Shown in pieces: positions 35,012 to 43,663 of a stretch of 64,000 nucleotides of DNA. The translations under genes were made by a program, and so were the position numbers. The stretch is from Xanthomonas sp. DAR 35659 (GTDB lineage: Bacteria; Pseudomonadota; Gammaproteobacteria; Xanthomonadales; Xanthomonadaceae). The stretch spans positions 289,501 to 353,500 of the forward strand of contig NZ_CP162488.1 in the NCBI RefSeq assembly GCF_041242975.1. Direction: 5' to 3'. The notes beneath the pieces are model-generated. The model saw only the letters and a program-made list of their open reading frames with translations, searched no databases and was not told the origin of the DNA. Positions within the stretch are counted from its first letter, which is position 1. Every line of letters starts with the position of its first letter.

Positions 35012-37132
35012 ATGGATTCGGCTTGCCGCTTAACGCTCAGCCTTCTGTTCTCTCGCCAGCGCTTGGGCTCCAGCCAACGGACCGCCTGTGAAAGTTCTCG
35101 CCATGTGCGGGTCACGCTGTTGGCTGCTCTGGTCTGCCTGTCAGTTGTCGATGCTGATGCAAGAATTATCCAGAATCAGCCCAGTACAGGAGGAGCTACG
35201 GGCCTGAGCTCCAGTGGCATTACGGATCTTCCCGGAACGACAACGGTTGCATATAGGATTTCGCCAGGGCGACTAGAGGGCTTCATGGCCCTATGGGGTA
35301 TTCCTTCGAATCTCTTTCCACGCCCTAATCAATGGGACGACTTTGTCGAGACGAGCAAGGGAGAGCCGGATGAGAAAGGAAAGGATTCCTCCGACGAATG
35401 CCCCAAGAGTGGCAATCCTGTAGTTGTTCGCACTGGAACGAAGATCGAAACCGAAGTGGATTTTACCGGGGGCGGCGAAATGCCGTTGACACTGGAGCGT
35501 ACCTTCAACTCCGCTGCCATGGAGCGCTTCAACATCTTCGACAGCTGGTACAGCAATCTGGATCGGCAACTGATCGTCTACACCGATTCGAACCAGGCGC
35601 GGATGCGTCGACCGGATGGACGATATCTGGTGTTCAAGCGGGGAGGCGACGGGGTCTACAGGGAGGATGGCGCACAACAGGGTGGATATCTGTCGTCGGC
35701 TGCCGGAGGAAAATGGATCTATGTCAGTCCGGACCTAACTACCGAAACATACGCCGACAGCAAGATGGTGGAGATTCGCAATGCCAATGGCGTGCGCTGG
35801 ACACTAAGCTATGGAGGCCCAGAAGAGAGCCAGTTGCAGCGCGTCACCCACAGCAACGGGCGCTACATCGAGTTCACCTGGACTCAGAAAAACACACAGA
35901 CCGGGGTTGGTCCGCGCATCATCCGTGTGCGTGATCCACAGGGAAATGTCATCGAGTACGGGTATACCCAAGACGCATACGGATTCCTCGAGTCTGTCAC
36001 CTATGCCGGCAGTCCGGCGACTACCGTCAAGTATCACTATCTTTACAAGGAGCTCGGGCAGAGTAATGGAATTCCGCTGCTGACAGGCAAGTCGATCAAT
36101 GGCAGCCGTTATTCGATGTTCACTTATGATCAGCAGCAACGAGCAACTTCCACAGCACACTCGGGCGGGGTTGAACGCTTCGGCTTCGCCTATGAGCAAG
36201 GCTCCAATGGTGAAAGCGTCACTGTGGAGACCAATCCGCTTGGAAAGGTTGCTCGCTACCGCTTCAAGGACCGGCGACTGATCGCGATTGAAGGACTTCC
36301 TTCGGCAAATTGCGCTGCTGGATATAGTGAGACGCACTATGATGAAAATGGAAACAAGTCTCTCACCTTGGACTTTGAAGGGAATCTGACTCGCTATCAA
36401 TACGATGGCCATGGACATTTGCTGCTTCGAGAGGAGGCAAGTGGAACACCCGTTGCACGGACAACGACGTTCGAATGGGACGAGCAGAACAACCGGCTCG
36501 CCGCCGAGACCCTGCAAGGTGTCCTGGAAACCCGCTACAGCTACGACTCCAACAATCGTCTGACGACACGCTCGCAGAAGAGCTTGGTGTCCGGAAATGC
36601 GCAGGGTGAGGTGCAAACCACGACGTTTAGCTATCAACTGCATTCCAATGGCCTGGTCAGCAGAATGGTCGAGGACGGGCCTGCCGCGGGCAATGGCGAT
36701 GCGGTGACCTTTACCTATTCGGACATGGGCGACCTGACGCGGATAGAGAACAGCATGGGTCATGCCATCGTTATGGGAGACTACACAAATTATGGATACC
36801 CGGGCTATTCGATCGATGTCAATGGTGTGCGGACCAATTTCGTTTACGATTCGCGTGGACGTCCGTCGGAGGTCCGGTTGGTGCTTCCCAATGGCACTCG
36901 TACAACCCAATACGAGTATGACGCCTTTGGGAAGTTGGCATCAGTGACCGGGCCGGATGGTGTTCGTATCTCCAATCTCTACGATGTAGCTGGGCGGTTG
37001 ATATCCACCTCAATTCCGGAGCCGGGCGGGAGCTTTGCCGAAACGCGATACACATACAACGCGTTGTCGCTGCCCACCAGCGAAACGATACAGCGCGTGT
37101 ACGCCGATCCGGGTCGGGGGACGCAGCCATGA
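35012..37132 (+). CDS. RHS/YD-repeat protein, N-terminal half of a split RHS pair
   Basis: About 706 residues. A probable export signal (VRVTLLAALVCLSVVDADA) sits after a basic N-terminal stretch. GNPVVVRTGTKIETEVDFTGGGEMPLTLERTFNS is the DUF6531-type domain that opens many RHS shells; many YD repeats follow (YGYTQDAYGFLESVTYAG, YQYDGHGHLLLREEA, YEYDAFGKLASVTG). It has no RHS core and no toxin tip. The start at 35012 is chosen because GAGG lies at the right distance; ATGs at 34973 and 35006 are possible. Its stop overlaps the next RHS start (ATGA), so the two products are made together. GC content is clearly below the surrounding core genes. Confidence 0.82.
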   Translation: MDSACRLTLSLLFSRQRLGSSQRTACESSRHVRVTLLAALVCLSVVDADARIIQNQPSTGGATGLSSSGITDLPGTTTVAYRISPGRLEGFMALWGIPSNLFPRPNQWDDFVETSKGEPDEKGKDSSDECPKSGNPVVVRTGTKIETEVDFTGGGEMPLTLERTFNSAAMERFNIFDSWYSNLDRQLIVYTDSNQARMRRPDGRYLVFKRGGDGVYREDGAQQGGYLSSAAGGKWIYVSPDLTTETYADSKMVEIRNANGVRWTLSYGGPEESQLQRVTHSNGRYIEFTWTQKNTQTGVGPRIIRVRDPQGNVIEYGYTQDAYGFLESVTYAGSPATTVKYHYLYKELGQSNGIPLLTGKSINGSRYSMFTYDQQQRATSTAHSGGVERFGFAYEQGSNGESVTVETNPLGKVARYRFKDRRLIAIEGLPSANCAAGYSETHYDENGNKSLTLDFEGNLTRYQYDGHGHLLLREEASGTPVARTTTFEWDEQNNRLAAETLQGVLETRYSYDSNNRLTTRSQKSLVSGNAQGEVQTTTFSYQLHSNGLVSRMVEDGPAAGNGDAVTFTYSDMGDLTRIENSMGHAIVMGDYTNYGYPGYSIDVNGVRTNFVYDSRGRPSEVRLVLPNGTRTTQYEYDAFGKLASVTGPDGVRISNLYDVAGRLISTSIPEPGGSFAETRYTYNALSLPTSETIQRVYADPGRGTQP

Positions 37133-40100
37133 ACGCATTCGTTCGATTCGCCCTCCTCTCAATACTGTTCTTGGCGGTGATCGGCCATGCGTCTGCCGAA
37201 GGCTGGATTCGCCTTGATGGGCCTCCCAGCAACAGCTACCAGGCACCTGCCGCATTTGATCTGAAAGTCAACTGGGGGGCCACTACTACCGGCCCAAAGG
37301 CGGAGTACATCGATGGACTTCGGCTGCTGCGCAACGGGACAGTCGTCACCATTCAAGCGGGTGGTGTGTACAGGGAGGTGGGCCTTAGCCCAGGCACCTA
37401 CTACTATGAATTGCGTGCGGACGCAGTGCGTAACCTTCCTGATGGTGATCAGGCGCGTCGTTCACTGGTTTCCGCGGTGGGACCAATCACGGTCAGCGCT
37501 CCTCCAGCACCGTTTGATGGTGCGGAGTTCACGGGCGTGCAGATTCCCGGGCCGCTGCAGCATCGGACACCCTATACGTTCTCCGCGACGGTGCGTAATA
37601 CGGGTAACACCACTTGGCCGGCGGGCTATGAGTATCAGTTGGGAGGAGCTCACGACAGCTATGCTGGGACATGGTCCTTCGCCAACGTCCCAGTCCCCCA
37701 TCCGGTGAGCCCTGGTGGATCGGTCACATTCAATATCAACGTGACCGCGCCCCCGCCAGGTGAATATGGCTTCCAGTTGCAGATGATCAGAAATGGCGTC
37801 GGGCGCTTCGGTGCTGCGTCGGGCTTAGCAACGCTGTGGGTAAACGGGCCGATTAACAAGGCGCAGTTCGTAGACCAGAATGTGCCTTCTCAGATGGAAG
37901 CAGGAAAGTTCTACAACGTGTCGCTACGGATGAACAACGCCGGCAACACGACGTGGAGTTCAGCTGCGCGCTATGCACTAGGGGCAGTGAATGACAACAC
38001 CATCTGGGGTACCGGTCGTCTTTCACTGCCTGGCGATGTCGGTCCCGGAGCCACCGCGGTGATTAACGCCCGGGTCCGGGCGCCGACGACGCCTGGGGCG
38101 TACAACTTCCAGTGGCAAATGGTGCAGGACGGAGTGGAGTGGTTTGGGGTCCCCACTGCAAATGTAGCTGTAACTGTCGTTGCACCCCCTTCCGTGGTGA
38201 CCGGAAATATCGATGGGCTTTCGGACGATGAAAACGCGCTAGTGGGCTGGGCGTGCAGCACGAATCGAAACGACTCCATCGACGTCCATCTTTACGCGCG
38301 CGGTGCAGCTGGGCAAGGGGTGTTTGTCGCCAGTACGCGCGCAGATCAATCCAGTGAGCCCGCTGTCGCTTCCGCCTGCGGGGCTTCCGGAGCAAACTAC
38401 CGGTTCAAGCTGCCGCTGAGCTACACGGCGCGCCGTGAACATGTCGGTCAGCCGCTCTACGTTCACGGCATTTCGCCTGTAGGTGGTGCTAACAATCTTA
38501 TCGGTGGGTCCGGTACGTTTCGCATGCCTTCGGTGCCGGTCGGCAGCATCGTGGTCAACCCCAATCCGTGCACGATCGCATGGGGGCAGTCCACCTGCTC
38601 CTCGACGGTCCAATGGCTGGTGTCCAAGGGAACTGCTCAGCTTCTGGGTGTAACGGGAGCGGGCGCTGCGACGCAATTGGCGCAGGGGCCGGGCGGCAGT
38701 GTGGCGCTGGACAGCATCCCCGCAGAGGGAATGCTGTTGCGGGTCGTAAGCCAAGGGGAAACGATTGCAGAGGTGCGTGCCTCGGCAGTGGCAGGCGTGC
38801 GGCCGGGCGAGGTGCTGTCGAGGTCGGAGATCACCTACGACGAACTGGGGCGCGTCATTGCCCGAACAGACGCAGCGGGGAACACGAGCCGCAGCCGCTA
38901 CGACGGCAATGGTCGGGTGATTGAGCGCAGCAGTGCAGGCAATGAAAAGACGCTACTGAGCTACGATGCCCTGGGGCGCGCGATTTCTTCCGCGGACGCG
39001 GCTGGAGCGGTCACAAAGATCCGCTACGACGCCATGGATCGCGTGATTTCGGTGGTCGATCCACGCGGATTGGAGACCTCCTACGAACGCGATGGGTTTG
39101 GTCGTTCGTGGCGTACCGTGAGTCCCGATGCGGGTAGCAGCACATATCACTATCAGGCCCCGAGTCGTGTAGTGCGGAGCATCCGATCCGATGGTATCGA
39201 AACGGTCATCCAATACGACGAGCTTGGGCGGATTATCTCGAGTTCGGCTGCTGGTGATGATCGGCTGTGGACCTATGATAGCTGTACAAATGGCATTGGC
39301 AGGATATGTTCGGCCGTCAATCACGCTTCCACTGTAGCAATGTCCTATGCTCCGGATGGGCAGTTGGCTGAGCGTTCGGAAGACTTTGCGCTGCCCGGCG
39401 TTGCAAAAACGGCTATGCAGATCGGATATGACTCTGCAGGTAGGCTGTCGAGCATCACCTATCCCGATGGGACCGTTGCGGGCTATGGGTACAGCGGTGC
39501 CTGGCTGTCCGCGATGAGCATGAAGGTAGCCGGGGTCGTACAGGGCGTTGTTTCCAATGCTCAGTACAACGCGGAAGGGCGGTTGGCTCGGTTGACGATT
39601 TTCAACGGACTGGTCTACAGCAATTCGTTCGATACAGCGGGTCGGCTGTCGCGTCGCGTCGCATATCGCACGACGGATGGAGCGGCGCTACAGGACATCG
39701 GCTATCACTATGATGCGGTCGGAAGAATAGCCTCCATCGATGACATGCTCGATGCGCAGATGACGCAGTCCATTGCTTACGACAGTGCCGGTCGCCTTGC
39801 TTCACTTGCGCGTGCGGGAATTACCCACACGATGCAGTACGACGCCAATGGCAACTGGTTGACATACACGGATGGGCAGTCCTTGCGGCAGTACGCAATT
39901 GACGCAGGCAGTAATCGGCTGTCTGGCTATCAGACGAACCGTCCCGGCGATGCTGATCGCGCATATGGCTATGATGCTACGGGTAGCCGCATCAGTGAGG
40001 ACGCTCCGGGTGATCGGCGCACCTACACCTACGATGGCTTCAATCGCCTATCAGGTGCTGTGGTGAATGGGGTGGAGACCCGGTACTTCGTCAATGCCCT

Positions 40101-40980
40101 CGGTCAGCGGACGTCCAAGACGGTGTCGGGCGCAGGGGCGACGACGCTGGCTTTTCTCGGGCAGAACCTCCTGCTTGCAGATCATGATGCATCCGGCTGG
40201 TCCAACTATCTATGGTTCAACGGGGATTTGGTTGGCGTCGCGCGTAACGGGCAGATCTACGCAGTGCGTACAGACCACTTGGGCAGGCCAGAGTTTGCGA
40301 CAGATGGTTCGGCACAGGTTGTATGGAAGGCCTACAACTATGCCTACGGGCGCACGGTCATCCAAGACCAGATGGGGGGCATCAGACTGGGCCTGCCTGG
40401 GCAGTACTTCGACTCCGAGACGGGACTCTGGTACAACGGCTATCGAGACTACGATCCAGTCATTGGCCGATATCTGCAGAGTGACCCCCTGGGTCTAACA
40501 GGGGGAGTGAATACATACAGCTATGCTAATTTTAATCCTATCTCGCGCATTGATCCGCTTGGTTTGAAGGATTACGACGCATGCGAAACTCGAGCCGAGC
40601 TGGACAAAGTCGTCATGCAGCTAAACAAGGTACCACAAGTGCCACTCAATTCGTGGCGTCTAGGCACAGTAGCGTGGAATCATTCCGCAGGTGGAAAATT
40701 CGACTACAAAATTCGACAGCCAACGGACACATTCATGATTTCCGGAGTGCGTTACTCAGCTCCGGCCTTTGGAAATTACGCGGCAGGATATATGGCAGCT
40801 TGGTTCGATACCCAAGGATTTGGCTATGAGTCGGTTCGAAAGGCGGGCGTCTTCTACGATTACATCGACGGCAGGAGTGATGGCGATCTAGACAGTATTG
40901 AGGATATTAATGCAGGCTATGAAATGGGTAATAGGGAGCGCGCTAGCGGACAAAGAAACACTTGTGGATGTGGGAAATAA
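37129..40980 (+). CDS. RHS-repeat protein with Ig-like modules, RHS core and C-terminal toxin tip
   Basis: 1283 residues. Signal peptide (residues 1-23); two tandem Ig-like modules resembling the NBR1 type (about 129-240 and 241-350, each with a GNTTW motif); a module with GWACSTN and SEPAVASACG (about 355-465); YD repeats (about 560-1040); RHS-associated core (GLPGQYFDSETGLWYNGYRDYDP, YLQSDPLGL) ending at about residue 1146. The last 137 residues are a variable tip rich in Tyr/Asp (FGNYAAGYMAAWFDT, GRSDGDLDSIEDINAGYEM), ending CGCGK. The layout recalls polymorphic toxin type 44, but this is tentative. There is no PAAR or VgrG-type sequence; export by Sec is implied. The gene 3 bp downstream is the immunity candidate. 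Confidence 0.87.
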   Translation: MNAFVRFALLSILFLAVIGHASAEGWIRLDGPPSNSYQAPAAFDLKVNWGATTTGPKAEYIDGLRLLRNGTVVTIQAGGVYREVGLSPGTYYYELRADAVRNLPDGDQARRSLVSAVGPITVSAPPAPFDGAEFTGVQIPGPLQHRTPYTFSATVRNTGNTTWPAGYEYQLGGAHDSYAGTWSFANVPVPHPVSPGGSVTFNINVTAPPPGEYGFQLQMIRNGVGRFGAASGLATLWVNGPINKAQFVDQNVPSQMEAGKFYNVSLRMNNAGNTTWSSAARYALGAVNDNTIWGTGRLSLPGDVGPGATAVINARVRAPTTPGAYNFQWQMVQDGVEWFGVPTANVAVTVVAPPSVVTGNIDGLSDDENALVGWACSTNRNDSIDVHLYARGAAGQGVFVASTRADQSSEPAVASACGASGANYRFKLPLSYTARREHVGQPLYVHGISPVGGANNLIGGSGTFRMPSVPVGSIVVNPNPCTIAWGQSTCSSTVQWLVSKGTAQLLGVTGAGAATQLAQGPGGSVALDSIPAEGMLLRVVSQGETIAEVRASAVAGVRPGEVLSRSEITYDELGRVIARTDAAGNTSRSRYDGNGRVIERSSAGNEKTLLSYDALGRAISSADAAGAVTKIRYDAMDRVISVVDPRGLETSYERDGFGRSWRTVSPDAGSSTYHYQAPSRVVRSIRSDGIETVIQYDELGRIISSSAAGDDRLWTYDSCTNGIGRICSAVNHASTVAMSYAPDGQLAERSEDFALPGVAKTAMQIGYDSAGRLSSITYPDGTVAGYGYSGAWLSAMSMKVAGVVQGVVSNAQYNAEGRLARLTIFNGLVYSNSFDTAGRLSRRVAYRTTDGAALQDIGYHYDAVGRIASIDDMLDAQMTQSIAYDSAGRLASLARAGITHTMQYDANGNWLTYTDGQSLRQYAIDAGSNRLSGYQTNRPGDADRAYGYDATGSRISEDAPGDRRTYTYDGFNRLSGAVVNGVETRYFVNALGQRTSKTVSGAGATTLAFLGQNLLLADHDASGWSNYLWFNGDLVGVARNGQIYAVRTDHLGRPEFATDGSAQVVWKAYNYAYGRTVIQDQMGGIRLGLPGQYFDSETGLWYNGYRDYDPVIGRYLQSDPLGLTGGVNTYSYANFNPISRIDPLGLKDYDACETRAELDKVVMQLNKVPQVPLNSWRLGTVAWNHSAGGKFDYKIRQPTDTFMISGVRYSAPAFGNYAAGYMAAWFDTQGFGYESVRKAGVFYDYIDGRSDGDLDSIEDINAGYEMGNRERASGQRNTCGCGK

Positions 40981-40983
40981 TAG

Positions 40984-41295
40984 ATGATTATCTATGTATC
41001 AATGGCAATGCTGGCATTCGCTGTCATTGCATGTATACGGAAAATAACTTCAACTTATAGAATTTACTTTGCTCTTGGAGCTTTGGGGTGGGGGACATTT
41101 TTGCTCACATTCTATATGAATGCTCTGATAAGAGTGGCTGCTAGAAAAAATGAATTGCCAAAGTCAACGGATGCTTTTAATGCTGGAATTCTGGCGTACA
41201 ACGACGTCCTGGGTGAGTGTAGAATCTCGTTAGGTGTGCTGCTCTTGGCCCTCGCTATCCTTGTTTTCTTTCCGGCGCGCTCAGAAAATTCCTAA
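40984..41295 (+). CDS. Small membrane protein, candidate immunity protein for the RHS tip
   Basis: 103 residues with three predicted membrane segments (IIYVSMAMLAFAVIACI, IYFALGALGWGTFLLTFYM and ISLGVLLLALAILVFF). It begins 3 bp after the RHS stop codon and has the AT-rich codon use of the toxin tip, not of the RHS repeats. Position directly behind a polymorphic toxin tip is the usual place of the cognate immunity gene. A membrane immunity protein would suit a toxin acting at the membrane or entering through it. No family is recognised. Confidence 0.65.
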   Translation: MIIYVSMAMLAFAVIACIRKITSTYRIYFALGALGWGTFLLTFYMNALIRVAARKNELPKSTDAFNAGILAYNDVLGECRISLGVLLLALAILVFFPARSENS

Positions 41296-41325
41296 AGCGG
41301 GCCAAGGGGTGCAAGAAGTGAAGAT

Positions 41326-41700
41326 GGCGCTGCCGGTTATCTTGGGGACTTGATGACTACGGGGTGTACCGCTTTTGGCGGCGACATGGGTCATTGGGTG
41401 TCCGGATCGGCGCCGGTGTATGGGCTAGCAGATAAAGATAAATCGAACGAGCTTCGCCAGCTTGGAATGATCTCCACTGAGAGCGAGAAGAAGTCGCCCA
41501 CACGGAATGTTCATGATGACTTCTCTACTACCATGATAGTTGTTGCTGGCCCGAAGCCGAAACTCTATTGCTTCGTTGCCAAATGTGGCAATGGTCGCAG
41601 TTTTCGCTCGAAAGACGTTACCATCAGTAGTCGATGCTCGTACAGCGGGAGGTCGATTTGGGAGCGCTTGCCGAGGAGCCGTAGGTGGGCTGCGTCCCAC
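41326..41700 (+). pseudogene. Possible frameshifted lipoprotein remnant
   Basis: A short frame MALPVILGT (41326) stops at a TGA within TTGATGACT. The next frame continues at once as LMTTGCTAFGGDMGHWVSGSAPVYG. Read with one frameshift near 41350 the two parts make a plausible lipoprotein signal. The continuing frame (GLADKDKSNELRQLGMISTESEKK...) then runs into a terminator. No homologue is recognised; it may be the relic of an older immunity gene. Confidence 0.3.
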
Positions 41701-41715
41701 GAGATGAAGCAGCGA

Positions 41716-41739
41716 AGCCCCGCGGTGCGGGGCTTTTTC
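41716..41739 (+). terminator. Intrinsic terminator in the RHS island
   Basis: AGCCCCGC-GGT-GCGGGGCT is a perfect 8-bp stem followed by TTTTTCTT. It probably ends the RHS operon transcript and separates it from the second tip/lipoprotein unit. Confidence 0.9.
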
Positions 41740-41859
41740 TTAATTTTCTGCTTGGCGTCGTCCTCGAGCGTCAACCGTTCGATCGGATGGCGGACAATGA
41801 AACGCTCTTCCTCGACAATCTATGAGGAACTGGGCCGCAGATAATTTGTCTTTGGATGA

Positions 41860-42063
41860 TTGTTATTGCTGCAGCTTTCTTATGAGCAGAAGTTGGATTT
41901 GTACGATACGATCGTGAATGAATTACTGCATCGTACGTTAGGGCGAAAATCTGGTAAGGGGGACAAGGATTCTGGTCCGCATTCAGAGGTATGGAAAGAA
42001 GCTAAAAGGCGGACTGCCATTCAAAATTCATCTATTAAGGACGGAAACTGTGGATGCGAGTAG
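41860..42063 (+). CDS. Short ORF resembling an orphan RHS toxin-tip end
   Basis: 67 residues: a helical LSYEQKLDLYDTIVNELLHR stretch, a basic SGPHSEVWKEAKRRTAIQ stretch and a tail KDGNCGCE. The tail recalls the NTCGCGK end of the main RHS tip. It overlaps the next gene by 14 bp, as toxin-immunity genes often do. There is no RHS core before it, so if it is an orphan tip only its last part survives, or it may be a small independent gene. No good Shine-Dalgarno is evident. Confidence 0.4.
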   Translation: MLLLQLSYEQKLDLYDTIVNELLHRTLGRKSGKGDKDSGPHSEVWKEAKRRTAIQNSSIKDGNCGCE

Positions 42064-42655
42064 CGCAGTTGGGTTCGTCTCGGTAGCACTGGCACTCCTT
42101 GTTGCTTCGTGCGCGACAACTAAACAGACAAATTTTGCTGTAAAGAATGTATCGACGGATGCGCATAACTGCTTAGATGTCGATAGTGGGCAGCTACAAT
42201 TTGCTTGCCATCGGTTCCATCCAGGTCAGATGACCGTAATTGCTATTCGGGAGTTCACGCCATCAGGAAAGATGGACGGAAGCAGCTTCTCGAAAATTAC
42301 GGTTGTACTGCCAAAATACGTGAGTGCAGGCGACGTCTTTAGCGTTCAAGGAGGTGCAGCGAGCGTGTTCTACAGTCGTGGATCGAGTGCGTTTGCTGGC
42401 AAGAAAGGTTGTTACGGTGCCGCTAGCTCTGGGAAAGTTGAGATCCTATCAGTAGGGACGGATGCCATAGATGCCTCGATAGATGTGGCAGTCGATATGC
42501 GAAGCCCTTTGAGTTGGCCGGGGGAGTGCAAGCGTGTGCTGTTGCAGAAAACTTTTCGGGCCACTTGGGCGGAGTATGAATCTCTCGGTGCGTGGGAAGG
42601 AAAGCCAAAAGTCGACGATACGCCTTTTGAAGAAGCGAATCCGATTAGTAATTGA
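42050..42655 (+). CDS. Putative lipoprotein, possible immunity protein
   Basis: 201 residues from a GTG start at 42050. SVALALLVASCATTKQ is a lipoprotein signal with the cysteine in VASC. The mature part has four further cysteines (NCLDVDSG, FACHRFH, GCYGAA, GECKRV) and a predicted beta-rich fold. Lipoprotein immunity proteins protect against toxins delivered to the periplasm. It overlaps the short tip-like ORF by 14 bp, which supports a linked pair. Codon use is AT-rich like the rest of the island end. No family is recognised. Confidence 0.6.
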   Translation: MDASSAVGFVSVALALLVASCATTKQTNFAVKNVSTDAHNCLDVDSGQLQFACHRFHPGQMTVIAIREFTPSGKMDGSSFSKITVVLPKYVSAGDVFSVQGGAASVFYSRGSSAFAGKKGCYGAASSGKVEILSVGTDAIDASIDVAVDMRSPLSWPGECKRVLLQKTFRATWAEYESLGAWEGKPKVDDTPFEEANPISN

Positions 42656-42975
42656 CATCTGCAACATTCGCGATAGCCAGTGCCTGAAAAATTGCTATTT
42701 TGGGTTGATCGGGTGATATACATGAAAAAATAACGATGAGCTTGAAAAATTTTATGCTGGATAAGTAGAATCCTACGTGATTCGCTCAGTTCTTGGAGGT
42801 GGATCCCATGGCTTGGAATGATTCATTGCCGGATTATTCGATTAAAAGGTTCGACCACCAGTAGGCACGATATCCTGTGCCATTCGAGTGCTGACTGCGC
42901 TCGGTGCCGCGGCGCTGACCAACCAGACTCACGTTCGCCTTCTCCTTCGGCGAGTTGCACTCTAGGAACTCGGTT
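42656..42975. other. AT-rich intergenic end of the RHS island
   Basis: About 320 bp without a supportable gene. The first half is markedly AT-rich (for example ATGAAAAAATAACGATGAGC near 42722) and the second half returns to chromosomal composition before the tetR stop codon. No direct repeat or att site could be identified by eye. Confidence 0.5.
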
Positions 42976-43518
42976 TTACAGCGCAGCGAGTTGCACGATC
43001 GCATCGCGCACGCGCTTCCTGCTCATGCGCACCACCGAACGATGGATCGTCGCGCCTTCGATGAAGGCGTCGATGGCGCTGGCCGCGGCGGCGGAGAAGT
43101 GGGTCTCCAATGCGGCTCTACTTCTGGCCATCCACTGCTGCATGATCGCGGTCATCTCCGGATGACGGCGGGCGAAGGCATACAGTTCGTAGCTCAGCAG
43201 CAGCACCCGTGGCGAGGCCGTGCCTTCGGCGAAGATGATGTTGACCACCGCGTCGCAAGCCTGTTCACGGTTCTTCGCGGCGCGGATCTCGGCGGCGAAG
43301 TCTGTGGAGACTTCCTGGGAAAAGCGGGTGAACGCGGCGATCAGCAATTCGTGCATCGAGCCGAAGTAATACGTGGTGGCGCTGAGCGGAACGCCCGCTT
43401 CCTCGGCGACCTTGCGGAAGGTCGTCCCCGCGACGCCGTGATCCAGGATCACGCGCAACGCCGCCTGCTCGATGGCCTCCTTCCTGTTTGGATCCTGGCG
43501 CCAGGTCCTGCCGCTCAT
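42976..43518 (-). CDS. TetR-family transcriptional regulator
   Basis: 180 residues. The N-terminal helix-turn-helix is clear (AALRVILDHGVAGTTFRKVAEEAGVPLSATTYYFGSMHELL), followed by an all-helical ligand-binding domain. It is divergent from the DUF1349 gene, and an inverted repeat of TetR-operator type covers that gene's promoter, so it is probably a repressor of its neighbour and perhaps of itself. A degraded homologue lies on the other side of the RHS island. Confidence 0.92.
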   Translation of the reverse strand: MSGRTWRQDPNRKEAIEQAALRVILDHGVAGTTFRKVAEEAGVPLSATTYYFGSMHELLIAAFTRFSQEVSTDFAAEIRAAKNREQACDAVVNIIFAEGTASPRVLLLSYELYAFARRHPEMTAIMQQWMARSRAALETHFSAAAASAIDAFIEGATIHRSVVRMSRKRVRDAIVQLAAL

Positions 43519-43564
43519 GCCTGTCCACGCGATTTCGACGGAGGCCGATGATCGCAGTTCGCGA

Positions 43565-43596
43565 TTGACAACTCAATTGGTACGGATGTACAAATT
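43565..43596 (+). promoter_or_regulatory. Promoter with TetR-type operator before the DUF1349 gene
   Basis: TTGACA (43565-43570) and TACAAA (43589-43594), 18 bp apart, form a good sigma70 promoter. Between and over the -10 lies the dyad AATTGGTAC-GGAT-GTACAAATT (43575-43596) with 8 of 9 matching positions in each arm. Occupation by the divergently encoded TetR protein would block RNA polymerase. Confidence 0.78.
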
Positions 43597-43663
43597 CGCC
43601 GCTGAGGTGCACGACGGCCATCGACGATGGCGTCCAGATGGCAACGACCTAAGGAGTGGAGCG

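Noticed and set aside
41350..41844. A 164-codon plus-strand ORF as a gene
   Set aside because: It runs through a strong intrinsic terminator at 41716 and its second half has no coding character; only its first part is kept as a doubtful pseudogene.
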